Of a stretch of DNA of 64,000 nucleotides, positions 11,882-24,800 are shown piece after piece (the first letter of the stretch is position 1; each line of letters begins with the position of its first letter). A model generated the notes under the pieces. The model was not told where the DNA came from, did no database searches, and saw only the letters and a list, made by a program, of their open reading frames with translations. Origin of the DNA: Nymphaea colorata. Taxonomy: Eukaryota; Streptophyta; Magnoliopsida; Nymphaeales; Nymphaeaceae. The stretch covers positions 5,597,224 to 5,661,223 of the forward strand of contig NC_045141.1 in the NCBI RefSeq assembly GCF_008831285.2. Direction: 5' to 3'. Both the position numbers and the translations under genes were made by a program.

Positions 11882-13619
11882 TTAGGCAGTCTGGATGGGC
11901 TCGGCAATGAGAGAGTAGATATGGTCCATGGACTCATGCTCCAAGGCACTGATGCCATCTTCATAGTCATACATGCACTGTGAGACCCTCGCAATGTTGA
12001 GAGCCACGTTCATGAAGGAACGAGAGAAGGCGATCTGTTGCTTCTGCTGCTGAGCAGAGAGCAGCTCCCTGTTCAACGTCCTTCATGCATCCCTCAGCAA
12101 GTTCCTTATGTGCTGCCGTGCTTGCTCCTCTGCTACCCGTGCCTCGTTCATATAAATCTGGACCGATCTAGGCTGGTTTCCTCTCCTGAATCCAACCTTC
12201 GATCAAGTGTTCAACATATAAAGAGAAGATCATCAGCCAATTAAAACAGAAAAACAGAACAAGAACACTGTCAATCAGAAGCTATTACTAGTTAACCAGC
12301 ACAAAATACACTAAACTAACCCTGGATCTCTGGAGGTCAGCCGAGAGACGAACTATCATCGATGACAAGTTGATGATGTTGGACTCAGACTGCAGCTGCT
12401 GGATGGATTGTTCCTCAATGTTTTGGGAGAGGAAGAAGTAGGCAGGGAGGAGAATAGGGCTGGTCATGGCTGCCCGGATGTTGCTCAAATATTCCTCTAG
12501 CCTTGGTGTCTGTCGGGCACGGTGCCACCTTGCTTCAACCAAGTAATCTCTGCACACACTCACCCACTGCGCAAGAGTAGAAGAGAGCAAGTCAATTAGA
12601 GAGTGAAGCTAATATACTAATGTGATGATGTGAAGAGTAGAAGAAAGATTTGATAAAGAAAGTGTCGTACTGCTCTCCTCATGTGTGAAGTTATATCACA
12701 GCCATGCCTCCTAAGAACAGTGTAGCTGATCTGGTTGGTTGTGTTGTAGACAGCCGCATAGAAGACCCTCAGTGACTGTGGCAGCTGCTCTGCCGCTTGA
12801 AGATCCCACCTGCGTATATACAATATACAGCACCCACAGTAACAATGTGAAGCAGAAACTAGAGACAGAGTTTCTACCTCTAATTTACCAACCATAATCA
12901 TCCTTTACCTCTCAACAACTTGCACAAAGCATTCGAGCTCCTGAACAGACTGATGCTCGCCGAAGATGTCCTCAATGGTGGCCATCAAGTAGGAGACCCT
13001 GGCGAATTGCATCCTGTACTGTGAGAACTGTGGCTCATGCATCTTCCCCACCGCCATGAAGTAGCTCTCCACCAGGCTATCTCTGGCGAAGCTAATGTGC
13101 TCGCCCAAGCCCAAGTCCCTCCACCACCAACAAACACCCAAAACAAAGGACTCATGGTTGATTATTAGTGGACCCAATGATGCAGACCAGCAACAATGTA
13201 ACATACATGATATTCATTACAGGTATACATATACGCATAGAAAGGCATTAGTTGCTGCATTATTATCAACTATTAACCAAGTTATTTAAGCAAAAGTGCA
13301 AGAATGAATTGTACCCAGATAACTCCCTGAGGTCTCTTTGGTGGATTGTCTACACCATGTTGAAGTCCAGCCTAGCGAACTCATGCAGCACTTGGCTTCT
13401 ACGGTCCATCCTCTCGAATGTGTCAATATACTCTCAGGCCTCCACCCTGCGAACCCTTCTGTGGAGCGGAACCTGCAGAGCACGCTGTACCTGTTGAGAC
13501 ATCCTCTAGTCCATGCGGCTTAACCTTGCTCTAAGATGCTCTGAAGAGAAGGCCGTAGCTTCTTCCAACACAGTTTCTCCTTCACAGGCTAGTTGTGATG
13601 CTTCCGGCCAGACTGTTCC
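11882..13619 (-). pseudogene. Terpene synthase (class I) pseudogene
   Basis: Five exons read on the minus strand: A 13619-13315, B ~13127-12909, C 12809-12671 (139 bp), D 12566-12321, E 12196-11882, ending TAA. Exon A holds EGETVLEEA, ALQVPLHRRV and FARLDFNMV. Exon B holds WWRDLGLGEHISFARD and VQELECF, and C holds VERWDLQAAEQLP across the B-C join. D holds SVCRDYLVEARW and TPRLEEYL; E holds RSVQIYMNE and the C-terminal helix. This is the alpha-domain layout of plant mono/sesquiterpene synthases, which ionise prenyl diphosphates. Premature stops: TAG 13506-13508, TGA 13434-13436 and TAG 13350-13352 in A, and TGA 12083-12085 in E. The DDxxD position reads EDIFG and the NSE/DTE position reads ADLQRSRVG, so metal-binding residues are lost. 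The 5' exons are absent. Splice sites of C, D and E look intact; the acceptor before B lacks AG. Confidence 0.88.
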
Positions 13620-13855
13620 CTAAATCTACTAAAGCACTCTATGAAATGCAAAAAGAAACTTTAATGGTTAGTGTCAATTAACACATTTGTAATAGACAGT
13701 CTATATTAAGAAGTAATTATTGAGCCAATATTTTGGAATTAACACATGTGTATATATATATGTATACCTGCAGAAACATTATAGCCATGTTGCCTCAGAA
13801 TTCTGAACCGAAGTGAAGAAGAGTAGAGGTCTTCAAATCCTCTAGTGCTCCGACA
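13620..13855. other. 5' flank of the terpene synthase pseudogene
   Basis: No earlier terpene synthase exon is recognised here. The first exons (N-terminal RRX8W region and beta domain) are missing or beyond recognition. Confidence 0.5.
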
Positions 13856-14605
13856 CTGATTAGCTAATGTTCACCACTTAAAACCACTTTTATTAAAGAC
13901 CATGTTTATTTTTTACAAGTATTTGAGTAATTGCACCCATTCACCTCTAAGTGGTGCAACTTGCTGTTTCAACAATATTATGAACATGGTTTGCTAGCGT
14001 ACAAAGACCAGCATCCAAGTGCATATTCTGTGTCTATAATGGTTAAAGAATTTTAATAAGGTTCAATCTCTTAAAAATATGGTATTTGCGTAAGCTATAA
14101 ATGTTTGATGCTTTTTTCTTTCCACATAAATAGAATACATTAACCTATGTCACTTCTCTAAGCCATAATTATTTTGTACTTTTATTTTATTTGCATATAG
14201 ATAGAATGCATTCTTTCTTCACATTTTTTATATGCATTATAATCCAACACTTATTAGCTAATGTTCGCCACTTAAAACCATTTTTATCAAAGACCATGTT
14301 TATTTTTTACACGTTTTTGAGTAAATGCACCCCTTCACCTTTACGTGGTGCAAATTTCCATTTCAACAAATGCATTCTTTCTTCATGTTTTTGATATGCA
14401 CTACAATCCGACACTTATTAGCTAGTGTTTGCCACTTAAAACCATTTTTATCAAAGACCATGTTTATTTTTTACACGTATTTGAGTAATTGCACCCCTTC
14501 ACCTTTAAGTGGTGGCAACTTGTCGTTTCAACAATATTATGAACATGGTTCGCTAGCTTATAGAGAGCCACAATCGAGTGCACATTGCATGTCTATAATG
14601 GTTAG
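13856..14605. repeat. Three direct repeats of ~130-195 bp
   Basis: Three copies of a unit containing CACTTAAAACCA, AAAGACCATGTTTATTTTTT and TGAGTAA.TGCACC lie at about 13856-14050, 14243-14370 and 14412-14600. Copies 2 and 3 are about 170 bp apart; copy 1 is about 390 bp before copy 2. Copies 1 and 3 share a longer tail (CAACAATATTATGAACATGG). They follow directly where the terpene synthase 5' exons should be. Confidence 0.75.
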
Positions 14606-17040
14606 AGAATTTCAATGACAAGTAACATCTTACATTATGTTGCTTACATAAGCTATAGTCGTTTGACACACTTTCTTTGAGCAAAAAAAATGCACTAAAA
14701 GATGCTGTTTGTGTAAGTTATAATTCTCTGTATAAATGTAGAATGTATTCATTGCTTCAATGAAAATTTTAATGGGTCGGTGTCGGAAGCCAGCCCCACC
14801 AGCCGGCCCACACCAGCCGCGATGTGTTTCTGCCATTGTTCTGAGAGAAGTATGTAAGGGAAAAGAGCAAAAAGAAAAAAATGATGAAAACATGTGGCAG
14901 TCCCAACTATCTTTCAGGCATTTTTCACAAAAAGAAACCATTAACCTCACTACTTGTCAAAGCTGCCAAAGGAGAAAGAAAGGAAGGAAGGCCAAAGCTA
15001 CCCCTTCAACCACAATTAGGGATGTCAATGGATCATAGTCAACTTGGATTTACCTTTAACCATATCTAAATCCAAATCTGGAATCCTATTTCGCAAACAG
15101 AATTTGATTTGAATATAATTTTCATATTCATATCTGAATAAAAAAATTTTGAACTGAATTTGACCTATTTTCAAAATGTAAGAACATTAGATATAGGATA
15201 TTTGCTTAATAACAAATCTGATTCAAATCCATATCCAAATCCAACCGGATGTTTATTTATATGCGAAAATGTGATTGGAACCCAATTACTAAAGCTGAAT
15301 TCAATCCTACTTTTTAATAGGATATGTTTTTCTTTTTCATATTCTTCGTAATAGATCGATTAGATTTTCTATCCAAAGCAGACATATAGGCATCCCTATG
15401 CGCAACTATGGAGGCCAGTGGTTTGGATTCTGGGAGGACATGGGATTCAGATGTAGGCTCTACTTTTCAAAACTGAATTTGGATCCAAGAAGTATATGAT
15501 CCCAAATATAGACATAATCAGGTTGCATCTCCGTAACACAAAGTTGACTCGGGCCTGAATATGGCATAAAACATAAAGGAACACAAATTTGATTAGGAAT
15601 GGCACAATGCTTTTTTACTAGCTACAGTTCAAAATCAGGTCCATAATCAGATGTTCCAACCTTGAAAATGGTGGGGCAATTTTTTTTTTTGTAAATTTTA
15701 ATTATAAAAATACGATAAAATTTTTCTTCTGTTTTTTTTCCACTTTTCGTTCTCAAAGAGCAACCCTCAGTCATGGGGACCAAAGGCTTTGACCAACAAA
15801 ATTACAGAGAGAGGGAGTCTGGAGGCAGGGGGACCTGGTAGGGGCTGTATTTCTTCTTGGATTTTTAAAAAATAAAAAAAGTTATTTATAAATTTTAAAT
15901 ATTTTAGTTTTTCCTCTATAAAATAAAATAAGAAAACTATATCTCTGGTTATGTAAAAATTAGGATACTATAGTTTGGTTCCTACAACAAAAAATTCCTA
16001 GCTTCTTTTTTGAGATCTCTCAGCAACCCTCTACGTAAGGATTAAAAAGAACTTTATGCCCTTTGTTCTATAGTTTTCACCAATTAAAAAAAAAGGAGCT
16101 TGAAGTCTTTCCTTTTAGCCGAACAGAACAGAAACAAAGACGCTACATGAATTATCACTTAATACCACAAGAAGTAAAATTTTGTCAAAGAAAACAAGCA
16201 GCTCATGCTGTAAAAGTCGTCACCTTCTTTTATAATGCGGCCATGAAAAAACTCATGGCCTTTCATTACACAGCAGAAAGTTTTCATTAGATTGTTACCT
16301 TTGTGTGCATACTTTGTGGTACGTCATATAAGGTTCCCAGTTGGCAGCTTGCTTTTTAATTATAACTACAGAATATTTGATCCACCAATCAGATTTCAAG
16401 AATCTTTTAAAAATTTTATAGATTTCAGCACTGGAGCATAACCATATGTCACTGGATGTGTAAAATATTTATATGTATCTTAGAAAGTTTCCCTAGAAAT
16501 TGAGGATAATTATTAAAAGGGGAATGAACCTGAAAATATGTAATCATTAATGTTTGGTCTATAGTAAATAAAATTATTCTCCTATCACTGCCTTTGTGAC
16601 TGCTGGATGCTTTGGATTAAATTCATTTCACAACTGTTTTTTCTTGCTTTTGTTTGTACGAATACCTTTGTCTATCATAACAAAAGTGATGTTCTCATCA
16701 CTTTGTCTTTTTTACTGGTGGAATCAGGTTTAGCTAATCAGGTTTTGTTGAAAAATAAAAATACTCTAGCTATAAGCCACATATTAGACAAATAAGAGAC
16801 CATAATGACTCACTGATCTCTCAACAATTTGATTTACATTCTCATTCTGAGACATTCAATAATAGCATCATGTATATTATATTCTCACTATAGCGATAAT
16901 TTCTCTTATAACACTATGAAATATTTTTTAAATTATTGGTATTTGATTTTTTTATTGTTTTAAAGCAAGAAGAATGATAATGCTGAGACACAATTAAAAT
17001 TTTAAAACAAATAATTTCTTAAAAAAATGAATGACTGTCT
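14606..17040. other. AT-rich intergenic DNA with degenerate repeats
   Basis: A GC-rich patch at about 14775-14825 stands out. From 15010 to 15660 the sequence is the GATATCCAAATC/GATTCAGAT degenerate repeat type. I recognise no gene. Confidence 0.45.
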
Positions 17041-18423
17041 TAAAAAAAAAGAGGGGCCACTATCGATAGACTTTAGGGAGTCAAAATCATAAATTTTACA
17101 CTCTTATCAAGAAAGCATCCAAAGTGAAGCTTTTCTCTATTCTTTTGCTCTAACTTCTACAAAATGAAATAAAAAAAAAACCACTTGAAAGGAAATAGGT
17201 CAAAACACTAGTAACGAAACCTAACCCTGAGTGCGTAATTGGTCTGGGCCAACTTTGTGTGGCTCGTGCCACTTGTTCATGCCCTGTTGCTATGGTTAGA
17301 GAGACCTTTCACATCCCATTCTGAGCTCTTAGTTCTGTCAAACAGAGTTTGTTGAAATAAAACAGCTCAACTGGATTAGTATGAGTCCTGGACATCATCA
17401 GCTTTGTCTCTTCATAATTGGGATGGCCTGTCTTAAGTTTGGCAAGGTCGATTGCATTCCCTCGTGGCACGAACAAGTTGTACATCTAGTCAATGGTCAG
17501 ATCATGAAACTTGGATGGGATAGAGTAAGTGTAGGTGATGTAGAAGTTTGTGGATTGGGAAGTTTTTCGGATTTATTTAACACCAATCATAGACCTTGCC
17601 AGCCTGTAGAGCACTACCTTCGTCTTCTTTCTCTTTCCATTTCGTAGAGTGAACAACAAGCCGATTTATTTCCATTTTCAAACATTTCTCTCACTTCTTT
17701 TCTTTTTTCTCGACGCGAACCTTGTTCACAACTCACTTTTCCATTTTCCCCATATTATTGTGAATGAAAAAGCAAGTGATATGTGGAAAATATTATCTTG
17801 GTAGGCACCATGTTTCCAAATCAAAAGAAAACTAAAGTTAGATATGCATGATAAGGGGCTTTGTTTGTTTGAAAAATTTACTAATGTAGATTGGATTTTC
17901 ATGGTTGGGATTTCGTAATCTTGGAAATGTCAACTGCTAAAATTAAATCTATTAAAATTTGTGGGCCAATCTTTTTTCTTTCTTTTCTACATGCAACACT
18001 AAAGTGACTGGACAAGTGGTTTTGAATTCTTTCATGGTGAAGAATAAATATGGGAAGTTAAAATTTTTGAAAGTTTTTGCCATTGATCCACTTCTTTCTG
18101 TTCAATTACAAAAATAGGTGAGCGTAGCCCATGTGAAAAATATTGATTGATAACTAGACAGCCGATAGCTTTTATAACTATGCTTTTTGCTATTGAATTA
18201 TTGACTGTTGATCACAATTTAGTCAAGATTAGTGAATATTTGTGCCGTCGCCTTAAATTCCAATTTCTGGATGTATGAAGACAAGTATGGCCCATTAATA
18301 GGAAGCCAATCCTGGTGATACATCAATGTACCAGGGACACCCATGATAGTAAGTATCATTTGCCAAATAATCTTATTGTAAGGATTTAGGCTGGAGCAGA
18401 AGGTGGGGGACCTGAAAGGAGCC
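17041..18423. other. Intergenic, no recognised gene
   Basis: A plus frame at 17381-17647 (88 codons) and a minus frame at 18219-18425 (68 codons) match no family I know and have no supporting context. I treat them as chance frames. Confidence 0.4.
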
Positions 18424-18658
18424 ATGGCCCCTCCCCCCTCATGTTTTGGAAAAAGAAATGATACTTACATTTTAAAAAATTTTAAATTGGCCTATGTAAA
18501 AATTTAGAAAAATATTGTTTGGCCCGTGTATAATTTTTGCAAATACTGTTCAGTCCTTCCTAAAAAAATTGCTCGCTTCACCCCTAGATCTCGCGGTCTA
18601 CTGTTTTTGATTTCATATCCATTTCATCTCAAGTTAATGAAATTATGAGTACCTCATG
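18424..18658. repeat. ~235-bp interspersed repeat, copy 2
   Basis: Same edges and internal order as 2930-3168: GGCCCCTCCCCCCTCAT at the left, then TATGTAAAAATT, AAATATTGTT, AAAAAAATTGCT, and CTCAAGTTAATGAAATTATGAGTACC at the right. It ends about 160 bp before the satellite array. Confidence 0.6.
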
Positions 18659-18816
18659 TCAGAACATCATCACAATCAATAAGAGAAGAATAACTAATAA
18701 GAAACTAGACTGACATAGAAAATATATCTCTGGAGAGAAATTCTTGCTTGTGGGTAAGAACTGCCTCCACTGTAGCTTGCATGTGATTTGTAATTTCATA
18801 AGATAATCTTGCTTGA

Positions 18817-21800
18817 CTTTTATAGAAGTACTAAACAGTGAAACACATTAGGTTAACTATAAGGGATCAATTGAATGACTTGAATTACAAACTAATGCAT
18901 GAATGTGCTTAAACACGCATGTTGAATGATTTAGTGTAATGAAATCACAAGCTTGTATGTACATAAAAGACATTTAAGTTATTTACTTGATGTATTTCAG
19001 TTAATATAACGTGTTTCGCTTGTTATTACATCTATAACGAATGATTTAAATGGTTCAAACTAAAAGTTTGTACGAAAAAATGAGATTCACGTCATTCGTT
19101 TGATCGCTTATCATTAGCCTAATGCGTTTCACTTGTTATTACATGTACAATGGTTGATTTGGTTGATTGAAATCACAATGTTCAAATGCATGCAAATGAG
19201 ATCTACGCATTAGTTTGATCTCTTGTAGTCAAACCAATGAGTTGAACTTGTAGTTACGTAAATAGTAAGGATCTAATGAATTGAAATCAGAAGTTTGTAT
19301 CAATACGAGAGGGATTTAAGCGATTCATCTGAGCACGCATATTTCATTGAATGTGATAAACTTGTTGCTACATCCACGATGACAGATTTAGTGGATTTAA
19401 ATCACAAGTTTGCATGAAAATGAACAAAATTCAAGTGGTTCAATTGCTCTTTTATAGTTAATCTAATGTGTTTCACTTGTTATTACATGTATAAGTAATG
19501 ATTTAAATGATTGAAATCGCCAATTCATATGGACATAAATCTGATGTATACATTAGTTTGATGCTTGTATTTAGTCCAAACTTTTTGTTTCATTGAATTA
19601 AGTGAAAGGGGTCAAACAAAAGCATAGATCGCTCTTGTATCCATGTGAACTTGTGATTTCAATCATTTAAATCGTTCATTACACATGTAATAACAAGTAA
19701 AACACATTAGATTAAATATGAGGGAGCAAATTAACGACTTGAATCTTATTCATTCTCATACAAACTTGTGATTTCGATTAAATAAATCATTCAAAATGGA
19801 TGTATTAACAAGTTAAAAACATTCAATTAAATATGTGTAATCAAATGAATCGCTTAAATCCCACTCGTGTTTATACGAACAACTGATTTCAATCGCTTAT
19901 ATCACGTACTATAGATGTAACGACAAGTTGAATTCTTTCGATTAAGTACTAGGGATGAAACTAATGCATATATTCTATTTTTAACTATATGAACTAGTGA
20001 TTTCAATCATTTAAATCGTTCTTTATAGAAGTAATAAACAGTGAAACACATTAGGTTAACTATAAGTGATCAATTGAATGACTTGAATCACAAACTAATG
20101 CATGAATGTGCTTAAACATGTATGTTGAATGATTTAGTTGAATGAAATCACAAGCTTGTATGTACATAAAAGACATTTAAGTTATTTACTTGTTATATTT
20201 CAGTTAATATAATGTGTTTCGCTTGTTTTTACATCTATAACCAATGATTTACATGGTTCAAACTAAAAGTTTGTATGAAAAAAAGAGATTCATGTCATTC
20301 GTTTGATCGCTTATCATTAGCCTAATGCGTTTCACTTGTTATTACATGTACAATGATTGATTTGGTTGATTGAAATCACAATGTTCAAATGCATGCAAAT
20401 GGGATCTACGCATTAGTTTGATCTGTTGTAGTCAATCCAATGAGTTGAACTTGTAGTTACATAAATAGTAAGGATCTAATGAATTGAAATCAGAAGTTTG
20501 TATCAATACGAGAGGGATTTAAGCGATTCATCTAAACACGCATATTTCATTGAATGTGATAAACTTGTTGCTACATCCACGATGACAGATTTAGTGGATT
20601 TAAATCACAAGTTTGCATGAAAATGAACAAAATTCAAGTGGTTCATTTGCTCTTTTATAGTTAATCTAATGTGTTTTACTTGTTATTACATGTAAAAGTA
20701 ATGGTTTAAATGATTGAAATCGCCAATTCATATGGACACAAATCTGATGTATACATTAGTTTGATGTTTGTAGTTAGTCCAAACTTTTTGTTTCATTGAA
20801 TTAAGTGAAAGGGGTCAAACGAAAGCATAGATCCCTCTTGTATCCATGTGAACTTGTGATTTCAATCATTTAAATCGTTCATTACACATATAATAACAAG
20901 TAAAACACATTAGATTAAATATGGGGGAGCAAATTAATGACTTGAATCTTATTCATTCTCATACAAACTTGTGATTTCGATCAAAAAAATCTTTCAAAAT
21001 GGATGTATTAACAAGTTAAAAACATTCAATTAAATATGTGTGATCAAATGAATCGCTTAAATCCCACTCGTGTTTATATGAACAACTGATTTCAATCGCT
21101 TATATCGCGTATTATAGATGTAACGACAAGTTGAATTCTTTCGATTAATTATTGGGAATGAAACTAATGCATATATTCCATTTTTAACTATATGAACTGG
21201 TGACTTCAATCATTTAAATCGTTCTTTATAGAAGTAATAAACAGTGAAACACATTAGGTTAACTATAAGTGATCAATTGAATGACTTGAATCAGAAACTA
21301 ATGCGTGAATATGCTTAAACATGTATGTTGAATGATTTAGTGGAATGAAATCACAAGCTTGTATGTTCATAAAAGACATTTAAGTTATTTACTTGTTGTA
21401 TTTCAGTTAATATAATGTGTTTCGCTTGTTTTTACATCTATAACGAATGATTTAAATGGTTCAAACTAAAAGTTTGTATGAAAAAAAGAGATTCACGTCA
21501 TTCGTTTGATCGCTTATCATTTGTTATTACATGTATAAGGAATGATTTAAATGATTGAAATCACCAATTCATATAGACACAAATCTGGTGTATTTGTTCG
21601 TTTGAATACGAGAACTCATTGAATTAAGTAAAAGGGGTCAAACAAAAGCATAGATGCCACTTGTATCCATATGAACTTGTGATTTCAATCATTTAAATCG
21701 TTCATTACACATGTAATAACAAGTGAAACACATTAGATTAAATATAAAGGAGCAAATTAACGACTTGAATCTTATTCATTCTCATACAAAGTTGTAATTT

Positions 21801-24800
21801 CGATCAAATAAATCATTTGAGATGGATGCATTAACAAGGTAAAAGCATTCAATTAAATATGTGTGATAAAATGAATTGCTTAAATCCCACTCGTGTTTAT
21901 ACGAACAACTTATTTCAATCGCTTAGATCGCGTATTATAGATGTAACGACAAGTTTATTTCTTTAGATTAAGCACTAGGCATGAAACTCATGCATAGATT
22001 CCACTTTTAACTATATGAACTGGTGATTTCAATCATTTAAATCCTCCTTTATAGAAGTAATAAACAGTGAAACACATTAGGTTAACTATAAGGGATCGAT
22101 TGAATGACTTGAATTACAAACTAATGCATGAATGTGCTTAAACACGCATGTTGAATTGAATTGTTTTGATTAAGTACTAGGGATGAAACTAATGCATAGA
22201 TTCCATTGTTAACTATATGAACTAGTGATTTCAATCATTTAAATTGTTCTTTATAGAAGTATTAAACAGTGAAACACATTAGGTTAACTATAAGGGATCA
22301 ACTGAATGACTTGAATCACAAACTAATGCGTTAATGTGCTTAAACATGCATATTGAATGATTTAGTGGAATGAAATCACAAGCTTATATGTACATAAAAG
22401 GCATTTAAGTTATTTACTTGCTGTATTTCAGTTAATATAGTGTGTTTCGCTTGTTTTTACATCTATAACGAATGATTTAAATGGTTCAAACTAAAAGTTT
22501 GTATGAAAAAAAGAGATTCACGTCATTCGTTTGATCGCTTATCATTAGCCTAATGCGTTTCACTTGTCATTACATGTACAATGATTGATTTGGTTGATTG
22601 AGCACTAGGGATGAAACGACAAGTTTATTTCTTTCGATTAAGCACTAGGGATGAAACTAATGCATAGATTCCATTTTTAACTACATGAACTGGTGATTTC
22701 AATCATTTAAATCCTCCTTTATAGAAGTACTAAACAGTGAAACACATTAGGTAAACTATAAGGGATCAATTGAATGACTTGAATTACAAACTAATGCATG
22801 AATGTGCTTAAACACGCATGTTGAATGATTTAGTGGAATGAAATCACAAGCTTGTATGTACATAAAAGACATTTAAGTTATTTACTTGCTGTAGTTAAAT
22901 TCTTTTGATTAAGTACTAGGGATGAAACTAATGCATAGATTCCATTTTTAACTATATGAACTGGTGATTTCAATCATTTAAATCGTCATTTATAGAAGTA
23001 ATAAACAGTGAAACACATTAGGTTAACTATAAGGGATCAATTGAATGACTTGAATCATAAAATAATGCGTGAATGTGCTTAAACATGCATGTTTAATGAT
23101 TTAGTGGAATGAAATCACAAGCTTGTATGTACATAAAAGACATTTAAGTTATTTACTTGCTGTATTTCAGTTAATATAATGTGTTTCGCTTGTTTTGACA
23201 TCTATAACGAACGATTTAAATGGTTCAAACTAAAAGTTTGTACGAAAAAATGAGATTCACGTCATTCGTTTGATCGCTTATCAATTGTTATTACATGTAT
23301 AAGGAATGATTTAAATGATTGAAATCACCTATTCATATGTACACAAATCTGATGTATTTGTTCGTTTGAATACGAGAACTCATTGAATTAAGCAAAAGGG
23401 GTCAAACAGCGTAGATCTCACTTGTATCCATATGAACTTGTGATTTCAATCATTTAAATCGTTCATTACACATGTAATAACAAGTGAAACACATTAGATT
23501 AAATATAAGGGAGCAAATTAATGACTTGAATCTTATTCATTCTCATACAAGCTTGTGATTTCGAACAAATAAATCATTTGAGATGGATGTATTAACAAGT
23601 TAAAAGCATTGAATTAAATATGTGTGATCAAATGAATCGCTTAAATCCCACTCGTGTTTATACAAACAACTGATTTCAATCGCTTATATCGCGTTTTATA
23701 GATGTAACGACAAGTTTATTTCTTTCGATTAACCACTAGGGATGAAACTAATGCATAGATTCCATTTTTAACTACATGAACTGGTGATTTCAATCATTTA
23801 AATCCTCCTTTATAGAAGTACTAAAGAGTGAAACACATTAGGTTAACTATAAGGGATCAATTAAATGACTTGAATTACAAACTAATGCATGAATGTGCTT
23901 AAACACGCATGTTGAATGATTTAGTGGAATGAAATCACAAGCTTGTATGTACATAAAAGACATTTAAGTTATTTACTTGCTGTATTTCAGTTAAATTCTT
24001 TTGATTAAGTACTAGGGATGAAGCTAATGCATAGATTCCATTTTTAACTATATGAACTGGTGATTTCAATCATTTAAATCGTTCCTTATAGAAGTAATAA
24101 ATAGTGAAACACATTAGGTTAACTATAAGGGATCAATTGAACGACTTGAATAACAAAATAATGCGTGAATGTGCTTAAACATGCATGTTGAATGATTTAG
24201 TGGAATGAAATCACAAGCTTGTATGTACATAAAAGACATTTAAGTTATTTACTTGCTGTGTTTCAGTTAATATAATGTGTTTCGCTTGTTTTTACATTTA
24301 TAACGAACGATTTAAATGGTTCAAACTAAAAGTTTGTACGAAAAAATGAGATTCACGTCATTCGTTTGATCCCTTATCAGTTGTTATTACATGTATAAGG
24401 AATGATTTAAAAGATTGAAATCACCTATTCATATGGACACAAATCTGATGTATTTGTTCGTTTGAATACGAGAACTCATTGAATTAAGCAAAAGGGGTCA
24501 AACAGCATAGATCCCACTTGTATCCATATGAACTTGTGATTTCAATCATTTAAATCGTTCATTACACATGTAATAACAAGTGAAACACATTAGATTAAAT
24601 ATAAGGGAGCAAATTAAGGACTTGAATCTTATTCATTGTCATACAAACTTGTGATTTCGTACAAATAAATCATTTGAGATGGATGTATTAACAAGTCAAA
24701 AGCATTCAATTAAATATGTGTGATCAAATGAATCGCTTAAATCCCACTCGTGTTTATACAAACAACTGATTTCAATCGCTTATATCACGTATTATATATG

